This document shows, in pieces, positions 24,733 to 34,477 of a DNA stretch of 64,000 nt (position 1 is the first letter of the stretch; the number at the start of each line of letters is the position of its first letter). This DNA is from UBA2219 sp964612075 (lineage in GTDB: Bacteria; Desulfobacterota; Deferrimicrobia; Deferrimicrobiales; Deferrimicrobiaceae), in the NCBI GenBank assembly GCA_964612075.1, contig CAZTFC010000008.1, positions 4,130 through 68,129 on the forward strand, in the 5' to 3' direction. The notes below the pieces were generated by a model, which searched no databases, was not told the origin of the DNA, and saw only the letters and a program-made list of their open reading frames with translations. Position numbers and translations under genes: made by a program.

Positions 24733-27120
24733 TTACCGCAGCTTTCGCGCGATTTCCTCCTGAACCGCCTTCGGGTCGGCCTTCCCGCCCGTGGCCTTCA
24801 TCACCTGCCCGGTGAACAGGCCGAGCAGGCTGGTCTTGCCCGCGCGATACGCCTCCACCTTGTCGGGCATCGAGGCCAGCGCCGCGTCGACCGCAGCGGA
24901 CAGATCGGCGGCGTCGACCGCACGGTCGAGCCCGAGCCGGCGGATGATCCCGCCCGGGCTGCCGCCGCCGGACATCATCTCCCCGAAGACCGTCTTCGCC
25001 GCCGACGTCGTGACCGCGCCTTCGTCGATCCTGCGGACCAGGTCGGCCAGGTCGCCGGCGGTGAAGGGCAGCTCCGCGATGGAGCGCCCCTTCAGCTCGC
25101 GCAGCACGTCGTTGGCCGTCCAGTTGGCAAGCGACTTCGGGTTGCCGTGGGCCGCCACGGCGGAGTCGAAGAAATCGGCGACTGCCCGGTCGCCCGTCAG
25201 CACGTCCGCGAGCTCGGCCGGGAGGCGCAGCTTCCGGACGTAGGCGTCGTACCTCGCGGCGAGCGACGGGTCGCCCGACCGCGCCCTGGCGCGTTCGTCC
25301 GGAATCGCCGACCCGCGCGGGGCCGCGGCCGCCTTCGGCGCCGCGTGCTTCGGCTCCCCGGCCCGCCGCGCCGGCTTCTCCGCGGCGGCCGGCGGTCGTT
25401 CCCCCTTGCCGCCCCGCCCCTCCCTGTAAGTGTCGCGCAGCTCGACGATCCGGTTGAACACGGGCGCGCCCGCCCTGAAGTCGACGGCGTCGGCAACGAA
25501 GTAGCCGTGCCGGACGAACTGGAAGCGGTCGCCGGGGCGGACGTCCGCCAGTTCCGGCTCGAGCATGCAGCCCGTCAGGACCTCTGCCGATGCCGGGTTC
25601 AGGTAATCCTTGAAGGTCTTCCCCTCCTCGCCCGTCTCGGCGTCGGGCACGGTGAGGAGGCGGTCGTACAGGCGGACCTCGGCCCGGACGGCGTGCGCGG
25701 CCGACACCCAGTGGATCGCGGCGCTCCTGCGCCGCTTCGCGCCGTGCGCGCCGCCCTCCCCTTCGGGAACGCGGCTTGCGCGCAGCGCGACCGTCTCCCC
25801 GGTGGCCGGGTCCTTCACGACCTCGTCGCACCGGATGAGGCAGGCGTTCCGCAGGCGGACCACCCCGCCGGGCTCGAGCCGCATCCAGTCCGCGGGCGGG
25901 TCCTCGCGGAAATCCGACCGCTCGATGACCAGTTCGCGGGACAGCGGCAGCGGCCGCGAACCTTCGCGGGGAACGTCGTGGGGCCAGTACGGCGCGTCGA
26001 TCCACTCGACCTTCCCCTCGGGCCAGTCCACGATCGTGACCTTCAGGGGCCGCAGGACGGCCATGACCCGCGGGGCCCGCGCGTTGAGATCGTCCCGGAT
26101 GGCGTCCTCGAGCAGCTCCATGCTCACGCGGCTGTTGGCCTTGTCGACGCCGATGCGGGAGGTGAACAGGCGTATCCCCTCGGGGGTGTAGCCGCGCCGG
26201 CGCATGCCCGCGATCGTAGGCATGCGCGGGTCGTCCCAGCCGGACACCTGTCCTTCCTCGACGAGCTGGAGCAGCTTGCGCTTGCTCATCACCGTGTAAT
26301 CGAGGTTCAGCCGCGCGAACTCGTACTGCCGCGGGCGCGGTTCCGGGAAGAGGTTGTCGACCAGCCAGTCGTAGACCGCCCGGTTGTTCTCGAACTCGAG
26401 CGTGCAGATCGAGTGCGTGATCCCCTCGATGGCGTCCGACAGCGGGTGGGCGAAATCGTACATCGGATAGATGCACCAGTCGCCGCCGCGGCGGTAGTGG
26501 CTTACGTGGCGGATCCGGTAAAGGAGCGGGTCGCGCATCTTCATGTTCTTCGCCGACATGTCGATTCGGGCGCGCAGGACGTGCGCCCCGTCGGGGAATT
26601 CTCCGGCGCGCATTCTCTCGAACAGGTCGAGGTTCTCTTCCACCGCCCGGTCGCGGTACGGGCTTTCGCGCCCCGGCTCCGTGACGGTGCCGCGGTACTG
26701 CCGGATCCGCTCCTCGTCGAGGCTGTCCACGTAGGCCTTGCCGTCGCGGATCAGCCGGACCGCGAGCTCGTACAGCCGCTCGTAGTAGTCCGAGGCGAAA
26801 AACATCTTGTCGCGCCAGTCGAACCCGAGCCAGCGCACGTCGTTCCGGATCGACTCGACGTACTTCATGTCCTCGGTCTCGGGGTTCGTGTCGTCCATCC
26901 TCAGATGGCAGACCCCCCCGAATTCGTTGGCGATCCCGAAATTGAGGCAGATGGACTTGGCGTGCCCGATGTGGAGGTAGCCGTTGGGCTCCGGCGGGAA
27001 CCGGGTGACCACCTTCCCGCCGCACCGGCCGGACCCGAGGTCCCGGCGAACGATTTCCCTAAGGAAATCGGTTGATTGCTTGCTCGCAGCTTCCCGAGTG
27101 TCTGAAGGCGAATCCGGCAT
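24733..27120 (-). CDS. glnS: Glutaminyl-tRNA synthetase with C-terminal YqeY-like tail
   Basis: 795 residues. Residues 1-560 are class I GlnRS: PPEPNGYLHIGHAKS with the HIGH motif at 50-53, MDDTNPE, and the KMSKS equivalent VMSKRKL. It charges tRNA-Gln directly. After an Ala/Pro/Arg-rich linker (about 565-640), residues about 645-795 match the YqeY/GatB tail that binds the tRNA elbow; the tail ends LLGLFTGQVMKATGGKADPKAVQEEIARKLR. The same fusion is known in Deinococcus GlnRS. An ATG at 27120 was chosen; a GTG two codons earlier is also possible. Confidence 0.95.
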   Translation of the reverse strand: MPDSPSDTREAASKQSTDFLREIVRRDLGSGRCGGKVVTRFPPEPNGYLHIGHAKSICLNFGIANEFGGVCHLRMDDTNPETEDMKYVESIRNDVRWLGFDWRDKMFFASDYYERLYELAVRLIRDGKAYVDSLDEERIRQYRGTVTEPGRESPYRDRAVEENLDLFERMRAGEFPDGAHVLRARIDMSAKNMKMRDPLLYRIRHVSHYRRGGDWCIYPMYDFAHPLSDAIEGITHSICTLEFENNRAVYDWLVDNLFPEPRPRQYEFARLNLDYTVMSKRKLLQLVEEGQVSGWDDPRMPTIAGMRRRGYTPEGIRLFTSRIGVDKANSRVSMELLEDAIRDDLNARAPRVMAVLRPLKVTIVDWPEGKVEWIDAPYWPHDVPREGSRPLPLSRELVIERSDFREDPPADWMRLEPGGVVRLRNACLIRCDEVVKDPATGETVALRASRVPEGEGGAHGAKRRRSAAIHWVSAAHAVRAEVRLYDRLLTVPDAETGEEGKTFKDYLNPASAEVLTGCMLEPELADVRPGDRFQFVRHGYFVADAVDFRAGAPVFNRIVELRDTYREGRGGKGERPPAAAEKPARRAGEPKHAAPKAAAAPRGSAIPDERARARSGDPSLAARYDAYVRKLRLPAELADVLTGDRAVADFFDSAVAAHGNPKSLANWTANDVLRELKGRSIAELPFTAGDLADLVRRIDEGAVTTSAAKTVFGEMMSGGGSPGGIIRRLGLDRAVDAADLSAAVDAALASMPDKVEAYRAGKTSLLGLFTGQVMKATGGKADPKAVQEEIARKLR

Positions 27121-27175
27121 CTTCACGAATGGGTCGGCCCGCTTCGCCGACCTTTCCCGTAAAATGTGAACAATA

Positions 27176-27204
27176 CGAATAACACGACCCCGGGACCATG
27201 TCAA
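27176..27204 (-). promoter_or_regulatory. Predicted promoter for glnS
   Basis: Minus strand perfect TTGACA (-35), 17-base spacer, weak TATTCG (-10). It would give a leader of about 50 bases. Confidence 0.42.
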
Positions 27205-27225
27205 AGCGGCGCCGCAACGACGGGG

Positions 27226-27255
27226 TTGACCTTTCGTCTTTAAACCAGCGATAAT
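27226..27255 (+). promoter_or_regulatory. Predicted sigma-70 promoter of the T2SS operon
   Basis: TTGACC (-35), 18-base spacer, GATAAT (-10); 5/6 matches in each box. It lies 32 bases upstream of the gspC ATG and back-to-back with the glnS promoter. Confidence 0.6.
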
Positions 27256-27286
27256 ATAAGACTAAATTTGTAACGACGGGGGAGGA

Positions 27287-28207
27287 ATGCGCAAAGCGGC
27301 GTTCCAGGGGATTCTGGGGGTTTCCATAGCGGTTTCCGCTATTTCCCTCGGGATCATGCTGACGAGGTTCCTCGCCCTGCGCTCGTACTCGCCGAAAGCC
27401 CCCCCGGCCGCCGCTTCCTCCGCCGCCGCCCCGCCCGGCGCCGCCCCCGTATCCCCCGATAACTGGAAGAATATCTTCGCGCCGTCCGCCGGCATGCAGC
27501 TGCCCTCCCGGCTTCCGGCCGTCACCGGCAGGACCGCGACGGCGGGCGCCCGTTCGAACTATACCCTTCTCGGGACGATCGTGTCGACACGCTCCGGGGA
27601 TTCGCGGGCCATCCTCTGGGCGGACGGGATGAAGCTGCCGGCGGTGATCCGGATCGACACGGAGGTGGAGCCGGGCGCGGTGCTCGTTTCCGTCACCCGG
27701 GACAAGGCGTGGATCGCCAGGGGCCCGGTCCGGGAAGAGCTCGACCTCCTTCCGGTGGGTTCCAAGGCGCGATCGCCCGTATCCGGCGCCCCCCCGGCCC
27801 CTGCCGCCAGGGCCTCCTCCGCCGCCGCGAGGCGGTCCGCGCCGTCCGGCCCGGCCGACGCGACCCTCCAGGTGGAGCGCCTCGGGGAGAACAGCTTCTC
27901 CATCGACGAGGCGGGCGTCGCCCAGCTTACGAACAACATCAACCAGTTCATGACGCATGTACGGCTCGTGCCCTACTTCGAGGGCAACACGTCCGCGGGA
28001 TACCGGATCGCGGCCATCCGCCCCGGGACCGCCTTCGAAAAGCTCGGCTTCCAGGGAGGGGACGTGCTCCAGCAGGTGAACGGTGTGGCCCTGACCTCCC
28101 CCGAGAAGATGTACACGATCTTCCAGAACCTGAAGGACGAGAAGCAGGTGACCGTGGACATCATCCGCCAAGGGAAAAAGAGCACGCTCAAGTACGAAAT
28201 CCGATGA
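27287..28207 (+). CDS. gspC: Type II secretion system protein GspC
   Basis: 306 residues. One N-terminal inner-membrane helix (GILGVSIAVSAISLGIMLTRFLAL), a Pro/Ala-rich linker, the homology region that docks on the secretin (NYTLLGTIVSTRSGDSRAIL), and a C-terminal PDZ domain (YRIAAIRPGTAFEKLGFQGGDVLQQVNGVALTSPEKMY). GspC links the inner-membrane platform to GspD in the periplasm. It is the first gene of the operon; ribosome site GGGGGAGGA. Its stop touches a possible upstream start of gspD. Confidence 0.93.
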   Translation: MRKAAFQGILGVSIAVSAISLGIMLTRFLALRSYSPKAPPAAASSAAAPPGAAPVSPDNWKNIFAPSAGMQLPSRLPAVTGRTATAGARSNYTLLGTIVSTRSGDSRAILWADGMKLPAVIRIDTEVEPGAVLVSVTRDKAWIARGPVREELDLLPVGSKARSPVSGAPPAPAARASSAAARRSAPSGPADATLQVERLGENSFSIDEAGVAQLTNNINQFMTHVRLVPYFEGNTSAGYRIAAIRPGTAFEKLGFQGGDVLQQVNGVALTSPEKMYTIFQNLKDEKQVTVDIIRQGKKSTLKYEIR

Positions 28208-28221
28208 GCAGGGAGACCCCC

Positions 28222-30435
28222 ATGCGAATAACGGCCATGCTGTCCGTGGCGACGCTCCTGCTGACGGCCTCCGCCGCGGTCGCCGCGGACAAGAGGCTGA
28301 TCCACGAAGCCCCGCCGCAGGAGCCCGCCGCCGTCCAAGCCACGCCGCAGGAAGCCGCCGCGGGGGAAGCGCCGCCGGCCGAGGTCTCGCCGCCGCCCCC
28401 GCCGCCTCCGGCGCCGCGGCAGCCCGTGGACCAGCCGCCCCCTCCGGCGCCCCCGGCCCCGGAGAAGCGCCGCGCCGGCGGCCCGGTGTACATGTCGCTG
28501 GATTTCACGGACGTGGACCTGCCCGTGCTGATCAAGTTCATGAGCGAGCAGACCCGGAAGAACTTCATCTTCGACGAGCGGGTCCAGGGCAAGGTCACGA
28601 TCGTCTCCCCCAGGAAGATGACCGAGGAGGAGGCGTACAACGTCTTCCTTTCCGTCCTCCAGGCCAAGGGGTTCGCCACCGTCAGGGTCGGCAACTCGAT
28701 CAAGATCGTCCCGGCGCGCGAAGTGCGCCAGGAGCCGATCCCCATGTCGGGCCGGGGGAGGGGCGCGGCCCACGCCGGGGAGTTCGTCACCCGTCTCGTG
28801 CCACTCCAGCACGCGGAGAGCCAGGAGATCGTGCAGCTCCTGACCCCGCTCCTCTCCAAGGACGGCATGATCTCCGCATTCCAGTCGTCGAACACGATCC
28901 TGTTGATCGACTCCCGGGCCAACATCGACCGCCTCCTCGGCATCCTCCGGTCGGTCGACGTGGAAAGCCCCGGCGACCTGAAGATCTTCCGGCTGACCTA
29001 CGCGGCGGCGCCGGACCTCGCCAAGACGCTCGAGCAGCTGTTCCAGGCCGGCTCGGCCGCGACCAGCGCGCCCGCGACCCGCGCCGGCGTCCGCAAGCTC
29101 TCCGCCGGGCGCGGCACGGTCATCAAGTTCATCCCGGAGCCGCGGACGAACAACCTGATCGTCATCGCCCCGCCGGACGTCCTCCAGGAGGTGACGGAGC
29201 TCGTCGCGAAGCTCGACGTCGGCATCCCCTCCGGCGGAGGGAAGATCAACGTCTACTACCTCGAGAACGCGGACGCCGAAGAGGTGGCCAAGGTCCTCTC
29301 CTCCCTGTCCGCCACCGGCGCGTCGGGGCAGGCGTCCGCGGCGGCCCAGCCGCGGGCACCGGGCCAGGCCGCGTCCTCCCAGGCGACCCTCCGCAGCATC
29401 GTGTCGGCCGACCTCGAGGGCGGGGTGAAGGTCACCGCCGACAAGGCCACCAACTCCCTCGTCGTCGTCGCCTCCCCCAACGACTACGAGACGCTGGTCG
29501 GGGTCATCCGGAAGCTCGACATCCGCAGGCGGCAGGTCTTCGTCGAGGCGGCGATCCTCGAGATCGACCTCGACAAGTCGCGCCAGCTCGGGGTGGAATG
29601 GCGCGCGGCGGGGGAAGTGAGCAACGGCAGCGGGGCGCTCATCGGCGGCACGAACTTCGGCTTCCCCGGCGGCATCAACGAAATGCTGACGAACATCGCC
29701 GCCGGCAGCAGCCCGATGCTCTTCTCCGGCACCGGCCTCCTCGCGGGCGGTATCGGCGGGACGGTCAAGCTGCCCGACGGCACCGAGGTCCCCGCGATCG
29801 CGGCGATCCTTCGGGCGGCGAAGAGCCGCAACGACCTCAAGATCCTCTCCTCCCCCCACCTGCTCACGCAGAACAACAAGGAGGCGGAGATCATCGTCGG
29901 CGAGAACGTTCCGTTCATCACGAGCACCTCGCGCGACTCGACGAACCTCGCCAACGTGATCAACACCGTGGAGCGCAAGGACGTCGGCATCACGCTCAAG
30001 ATCACGCCCCAGATCCACGAAAGCGAATTTTTAAGCCTCGACATCTACCAGGAGTCCTCGGCGATCAAGGACACCACCGAGAGCACGACGGTCGGGCCGA
30101 CGACGACGAAGCGCTCCGCCCGGACCACGGTCCTCGTGAAGAGCGGCGACACGGTGATGATCGGCGGGATCACGCAGGAGACGGAACTCGTCAGCGAAAG
30201 CAAGGTCCCCCTCCTGGGTGACATCCCGCTCCTCGGGTGGCTCTTCAAATACAATTCAAAGGAGAAGAAACGGACGAACCTCGTGATCCTGCTCACCCCG
30301 CACATCGTCCAGGAGCCCGGGACGTATTCGAAGAAGCTCGGGGATCGGCAGCGGACGCTCATGGCGCCGTTCGACCAGGACCAGGAAGCGATCAAACAGG
30401 CGACCGAGCCGCTGATCAGGGGGGAAAAGCGGTGA
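28222..30435 (+). CDS. gspD: Type II secretion system secretin GspD
   Basis: 737 residues. Signal peptide MRITAMLSVATLLLTASAAVAA, an unusually Pro/Ala-rich stretch (about 30-85), N0 domain (MSLDFTDVDLPVLIKFMSEQTRKNFIF), three N1-N3 ring domains, and the secretin core with the conserved end VPLLGDIPLLGWLFKYNSKEKKRTNLVILLTPHI. It forms the outer-membrane channel. The ATG at 28222 directly begins the signal peptide and has GGGAG before it; an ATG at 28204 that overlaps the gspC stop would add six residues. The lipoprotein at 40402 might act as a pilotin. Confidence 0.95.
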   Translation: MRITAMLSVATLLLTASAAVAADKRLIHEAPPQEPAAVQATPQEAAAGEAPPAEVSPPPPPPPAPRQPVDQPPPPAPPAPEKRRAGGPVYMSLDFTDVDLPVLIKFMSEQTRKNFIFDERVQGKVTIVSPRKMTEEEAYNVFLSVLQAKGFATVRVGNSIKIVPAREVRQEPIPMSGRGRGAAHAGEFVTRLVPLQHAESQEIVQLLTPLLSKDGMISAFQSSNTILLIDSRANIDRLLGILRSVDVESPGDLKIFRLTYAAAPDLAKTLEQLFQAGSAATSAPATRAGVRKLSAGRGTVIKFIPEPRTNNLIVIAPPDVLQEVTELVAKLDVGIPSGGGKINVYYLENADAEEVAKVLSSLSATGASGQASAAAQPRAPGQAASSQATLRSIVSADLEGGVKVTADKATNSLVVVASPNDYETLVGVIRKLDIRRRQVFVEAAILEIDLDKSRQLGVEWRAAGEVSNGSGALIGGTNFGFPGGINEMLTNIAAGSSPMLFSGTGLLAGGIGGTVKLPDGTEVPAIAAILRAAKSRNDLKILSSPHLLTQNNKEAEIIVGENVPFITSTSRDSTNLANVINTVERKDVGITLKITPQIHESEFLSLDIYQESSAIKDTTESTTVGPTTTKRSARTTVLVKSGDTVMIGGITQETELVSESKVPLLGDIPLLGWLFKYNSKEKKRTNLVILLTPHIVQEPGTYSKKLGDRQRTLMAPFDQDQEAIKQATEPLIRGEKR

Positions 30436-31958
30436 ACGCCCCCTCCCCCGCCGCCGCGGCCGTCCCCGGGGAGCTCCACCCCGAGACGCCGCTGGTCGCG
30501 AAGATCCCGATCGGCTACGCGCGGAAGCACCTGCTCCTGCCGTGCCGGTCCGCTTCCGGCGAGCTCGTCCTGCTCTCGGGGAATCCCGGGGCGCGGGACG
30601 CGATCGACGAGATGCGTTTCCTCGCCGGCCCGCTCCGGGTCGTCCCCGCGCCGCCGGAGGAGGTCCTCGCCCGGATCGACGCCGCGTACGAGCGCGCCCA
30701 CGCCCCGGAGCGCGATATCGCGGAAGGGCTCGACGCGGAGTGGGACCTCGACGTGGCCGCCGCCATCGAGGAGACGAAGGACCTGCTCGACTCCCCCGAC
30801 GAGGCGCCGGTCATCCGGTTCGTCCACTCCGTCCTGTTCCGGGCGATCCGCGAACGATCGAGCGACATCCACTTCGAGCCGTACGAGAAGGAGCTGGTCG
30901 TCCGCAACCGGGTGGACGGGATCCTCTACCCGATGGTCTCCGCGCCCAGGAAGTGGCACGCCCCGGCGGTCTCCCGCATCAAGGTCATGGCCGGGCTCGA
31001 CATCGGGGAGCGGCGCCTGCCGCAGGACGGGCGGATCCGCATCCGCCTCGGGGGCAAGGAGATCGACATCCGCGTCTCCACGGTCCCCACGTCGTTCGGC
31101 GAGCGGGCCGTCCTGCGCATCCTGGACCGCTCCAGCATCCTCCTCGGGCTGTCCGACCTCGGGATGGAGCCCGCGGACCTGGCGCAGATGGAGCGGTTCC
31201 TCTCCCGGTCGAGCGGCATCCTCCTCGTCACCGGGCCCACGGGCTCCGGGAAGACCACCACCCTGTACGCCGCGCTGCAGCGGCTCGACTCCGGCACCAA
31301 GAACATCATCACCATCGAGGACCCCGTCGAGTACCAGATCCGGGGGATCGGCCAGATCCAGGTCAACCCGAAGATCCACCTGACGTTCGCCAGCGGGCTC
31401 CGGTCGATCCTGCGGCAGGACCCCGACATCATCATGGTCGGCGAGATCCGCGACCAGGAGACCGCCGAGATCGCGATCCAGGCCTCGCTCACCGGCCACC
31501 TCGTCCTCTCGACGCTGCACACGAACGACTCGGCCAGCGCCGTGACGCGGCTGGTCGACATGGGGATCGAGCCGTTCCTCGTGGCCTCCTCCGTCTGCGG
31601 CGTGATGGCCCAGCGGCTCGTGCGCCGCCTCTGCCCCGACTGCAAGGTCCCCTACGCGCCCCGGGAGGAGGAGCTGCGCGGGCTCGGGCTCCCGGCCGGC
31701 ACGAAAGGCCCCTTCCACCGGCCCCTCGGCTGCCCGAAGTGCGCCAACACCGGGTATTCCGGCCGGACCGGCCTGTACGAGATCCTCCCCGCCGACGAGG
31801 CGATCCGGTCCCTCATCCTGACCCGCTCCGACGCGGACGGCGTGAAGGCGCTCGCCGTCTCCCGGGGGATGCGGACGATCCTGGCGGCGGGCGCGGAGAA
31901 GGTCGTCGCCGGGACGACCTCGGTGGAGGAGGTCCTCCGGGTCACCCAGGAGGATTAG
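30432..31958 (+). CDS. gspE: Type II secretion ATPase GspE
   Basis: 508 residues. Hexameric cytoplasmic ATPase that powers pseudopilus assembly. Seen: Walker A GPTGSGKTTT, Asp box (IIMVGEIRDQETAEIA), His box (STLHTNDSASAVTRLVDMG) and the zinc-binding tetracysteine CPDC...CPKC in the C-terminal part. The N-terminal 100 residues are a reduced N1E domain that would contact GspL. The GTG start at 30432 overlaps the gspD stop (GTGA). Confidence 0.95.
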   Translation: MNAPSPAAAAVPGELHPETPLVAKIPIGYARKHLLLPCRSASGELVLLSGNPGARDAIDEMRFLAGPLRVVPAPPEEVLARIDAAYERAHAPERDIAEGLDAEWDLDVAAAIEETKDLLDSPDEAPVIRFVHSVLFRAIRERSSDIHFEPYEKELVVRNRVDGILYPMVSAPRKWHAPAVSRIKVMAGLDIGERRLPQDGRIRIRLGGKEIDIRVSTVPTSFGERAVLRILDRSSILLGLSDLGMEPADLAQMERFLSRSSGILLVTGPTGSGKTTTLYAALQRLDSGTKNIITIEDPVEYQIRGIGQIQVNPKIHLTFASGLRSILRQDPDIIMVGEIRDQETAEIAIQASLTGHLVLSTLHTNDSASAVTRLVDMGIEPFLVASSVCGVMAQRLVRRLCPDCKVPYAPREEELRGLGLPAGTKGPFHRPLGCPKCANTGYSGRTGLYEILPADEAIRSLILTRSDADGVKALAVSRGMRTILAAGAEKVVAGTTSVEEVLRVTQED

Positions 31959-31965
31959 GAGCCAC

Positions 31966-33171
31966 TTGCCGACCTACCGCTACAAGGGGATCTCCAGGGC
32001 GGGCCAGACGGTCAAGGGGACCGTGGAAGCGGAGAACCCGCCCCAGGCCCGCAGGAAGCTGCACGCGGACGGGGTGTTCCCGGAAAAGCTGTCGGAGGAC
32101 GCGGGCGGCGGGGGCGGCGTGTCGCTCCCCTCCCTGCTGGGTCGGCAGGAGTTCCTCCCGCTGTTCACGAGGCAGCTCGCCACGCTTTCCGGCGCGGGCG
32201 TACCGCTGGCCGGCGCGCTGAAATCGGTGGCCCCCCAGGTGGACGACCCGGCCAGCCGGAAGATCCTCGAAGAGATCCAGGAGGCGATCCACGGAGGGGC
32301 GACGTTCGCGCGCGCCGTCGAGGCGCACACCGGGACGTTCCCGGAGCTGTACGCCAGCATGGTCCGCGCGGGCGAGGAGAGCGGGACGCTCCCGCTTTCC
32401 CTCTCGCGCCTCGCCGACCACCTGGAGAAGCAGGCGAAGACGAAGAACCGCGTCCGGTCCGCCCTGACCTATCCCGTCCTGATGGCCGTCGTGGCGAGCC
32501 TCGTCGTGGTCTTCCTGCTCACCTTCGTCGTACCGAAGATCGTCGGCATCTTCGAGCATCTCGGCAAGGCGCTCCCGCTTCCCACCAGGATCCTGATCGC
32601 GATCACCGACTTCCTGTCCGCGGGCTGGTGGGCGCTGCTTCTCGCGGCCGGGGCCGCGGCGCTCCTCGCCAGGAAGCGCCTCAACACGGAGCGGGGCCGG
32701 CGGGCGCGCGACGCGGCGTACCTCAAGCTTCCGCTCGCGGGGCGGCTCGCTCACCTCTCCGCCCTGTCGCGCTTCGCCCGCACCCTCTCCACGCTCGTCG
32801 CGGGGGGGATCCCCGTGGACCGGGCCCTGCGGATCGTCGCCCCCGTCGTCGGCAACATCGTGATCGCGGAGAAGATCACGGCCGCCGCCGACCGGGTCGT
32901 GGAGGGCGCCACGCTGTCGGAAGCGCTCCGCGTCCACCCGGAGATCCCCGGGACGCTCATCCAGATGGTCGCGGTCGGCGAGGACAGCGGCACGCTGGGG
33001 GACATGCTCGCGCGGGCGGCGGACGCGATGGACGAGGAGATCGAGGCGCGGCTCTCCCGCCTGCTCTCCCTCCTCGAGCCGCTGATCATCCTGGTCATGG
33101 GCGCGGTCGTCGCTTTCATCGTGGTGTCGGTGCTGCTTCCGCTCCTGGATATATCGAACATCGTCCAATAG
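31966..33171 (+). CDS. gspF: Type II secretion inner-membrane platform protein GspF
   Basis: 401 residues, full family length. It begins MPTYRYKGISRAGQTVKG, has two GspF domains with the repeated pattern FTRQLATLSGAGVPLAGALKS and FARTLSTLVAGGIPVDRALRI, and three membrane helices (about 167-190, 218-240 and 368-392). It is the membrane core turned by GspE. The start is TTG at 31966 after TAGGAG. Confidence 0.95.
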   Translation: MPTYRYKGISRAGQTVKGTVEAENPPQARRKLHADGVFPEKLSEDAGGGGGVSLPSLLGRQEFLPLFTRQLATLSGAGVPLAGALKSVAPQVDDPASRKILEEIQEAIHGGATFARAVEAHTGTFPELYASMVRAGEESGTLPLSLSRLADHLEKQAKTKNRVRSALTYPVLMAVVASLVVVFLLTFVVPKIVGIFEHLGKALPLPTRILIAITDFLSAGWWALLLAAGAAALLARKRLNTERGRRARDAAYLKLPLAGRLAHLSALSRFARTLSTLVAGGIPVDRALRIVAPVVGNIVIAEKITAAADRVVEGATLSEALRVHPEIPGTLIQMVAVGEDSGTLGDMLARAADAMDEEIEARLSRLLSLLEPLIILVMGAVVAFIVVSVLLPLLDISNIVQ

Positions 33172-33182
33172 GAGGTTCCCCC

Positions 33183-33638
33183 ATGAAAGGACGAAGGCGC
33201 CCGGGGAGGCGGTTGATCGACCGGGCGGGATTCACGCTCATCGAGATCATGGTGGTCATCGTCATCCTCGGGCTGCTCGCCGCCCTCGTGGTCCCGAAGC
33301 TGATCGGGCGCACGGAGGAGGCGAAGAAGACCCAGGCGCGCGTCCAGATCAAGCACATCGAGCAGGCGCTCAACCTGTTCAAGCTCGACAACGGCTTCTA
33401 CCCCGGCACCGACCAGGGGATCGAGGCGCTGGTGCGGATCCCGGAATCCGGGCGCATCCCGAAGAACTACCGGAAGGACGGGTACATCGACCGGGTCCCG
33501 AAGGACCCCTGGGGAGAGCCGTACGTGTACGTCAGCCCGGGACAGCACGGCAACTACGACATCAGCTCCTTCGGGGCGGACGGCGTGGAAGGCGGCGAAG
33601 GAGAGGATGCGGACATCAACTCGTGGGACACGCAGTAG
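33183..33638 (+). CDS. gspG: Major pseudopilin GspG
   Basis: 151 residues. Prepilin signal with cleavage after Gly in RAG/FTLIEIMVVIVILGLLAALVVPK (Glu at +5), then the GspG body with NGFYPGTDQGIEALV and DPWGEPYVYVSPG. The C-terminal GADGVEGGEGEDADI region holds the family calcium site. It builds the pseudopilus piston. The last 32 bases overlap gspH. Confidence 0.95.
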   Translation: MKGRRRPGRRLIDRAGFTLIEIMVVIVILGLLAALVVPKLIGRTEEAKKTQARVQIKHIEQALNLFKLDNGFYPGTDQGIEALVRIPESGRIPKNYRKDGYIDRVPKDPWGEPYVYVSPGQHGNYDISSFGADGVEGGEGEDADINSWDTQ

Positions 33639-34125
33639 TCCCGGATTCACGCTGGTCGAGCTGTCCGTCGTCCTTTTCGTGCTCGGCCTGATCCTCTGGA
33701 CCGTCGCCCCGCGCCTGTCGCGCGTCGGCGAGCCGGGACGGGACGCCGTGTTCCGCGACCTCTCCGCGGGATCCGAGGCGGCGTTCGACGTCTCCCTGTT
33801 CGAGAAGCGGGAAACCCGCCTCGTCCTCTCTCCCTCCGCGGGCACGTACGAGTTCCTGCGCCGCGACCGTCCCGTCGACGCCCCGTCGGCCCCGCGGGAG
33901 TTCGGCTCCCGGCTGAACGTGACCGGCATCCTCGTCGAAGGGGAGGAGCGGCCCCTGGACATCCCGACGGAGATCCGGTACCTCCCCGGCGGGCGCGTCC
34001 CGGCCGCGCGGATCTTCATCGAGGACCGGGGCGACACGCCGGAACCGAGCCGGTGGACCCTTCGCCTCAATCCCTGGGACGGCTCGGTGAAGGTCCTGGA
34101 AGGCACGGTCACGGACGATGGGTGA
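33607..34125 (+). CDS. gspH: Minor pseudopilin GspH
   Basis: 172 residues. Prepilin motif SPG/FTLVELSVVLFVLGLILW and a beta-rich C-terminal domain (ETRLVLSPSAGTYEFLRRD, RWTLRLNPWDGSVKV). Such proteins sit below the pseudopilus tip. The ATG at 33607 overlaps the end of gspG by 32 bases with GAAGGAGAG as ribosome site. The call as GspH rests on position and size; sequence outside the helix is divergent. Confidence 0.82.
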   Translation: MRTSTRGTRSSPGFTLVELSVVLFVLGLILWTVAPRLSRVGEPGRDAVFRDLSAGSEAAFDVSLFEKRETRLVLSPSAGTYEFLRRDRPVDAPSAPREFGSRLNVTGILVEGEERPLDIPTEIRYLPGGRVPAARIFIEDRGDTPEPSRWTLRLNPWDGSVKVLEGTVTDDG

Positions 34126-34477
34126 CCGGAACGGGTTCACCCTCATCGAGGTGCTGGTGTCGCTGTCGATCCTGGCGGCCACGCTCCTTTTGACCTACCG
34201 GGTCATCTCCGGCGCGATATCGGCCGCGGACCGCTCGGAGCGGTGGACCGCCGCCTCCTACCTCGCCGAGGCGATGATCCTCGACGCCGTCGACGAATTC
34301 CCGGAGGCGACGGAGACCCGGGGGAATTTCCCGCCCCCGAACGAATCCTATTCCTGGAAGCGCACGGTCCGCCCCGCCTCGCATGCCGACGCGCGCGAGG
34401 TGGAGGTCGTCGTCCTCTGGACCTCGGGGGACCGGGAGGAGCGGGTGTCCGTCACCGGGCTCGCGGTGAAGCGATGA
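34118..34477 (+). CDS. gspI: Minor pseudopilin GspI
   Basis: 119 residues: prepilin motif NG/FTLIEVLVSLSILAATLLLTYRV, then LAEAMILDAVDEFP and a short beta domain ending VSVTGLAVKR. Size and place between H and J match GspI, the nucleator of the pseudopilus tip complex with J and K. It overlaps gspH by eight bases. Confidence 0.88.
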   Translation: MGDRNGFTLIEVLVSLSILAATLLLTYRVISGAISAADRSERWTAASYLAEAMILDAVDEFPEATETRGNFPPPNESYSWKRTVRPASHADAREVEVVVLWTSGDREERVSVTGLAVKR

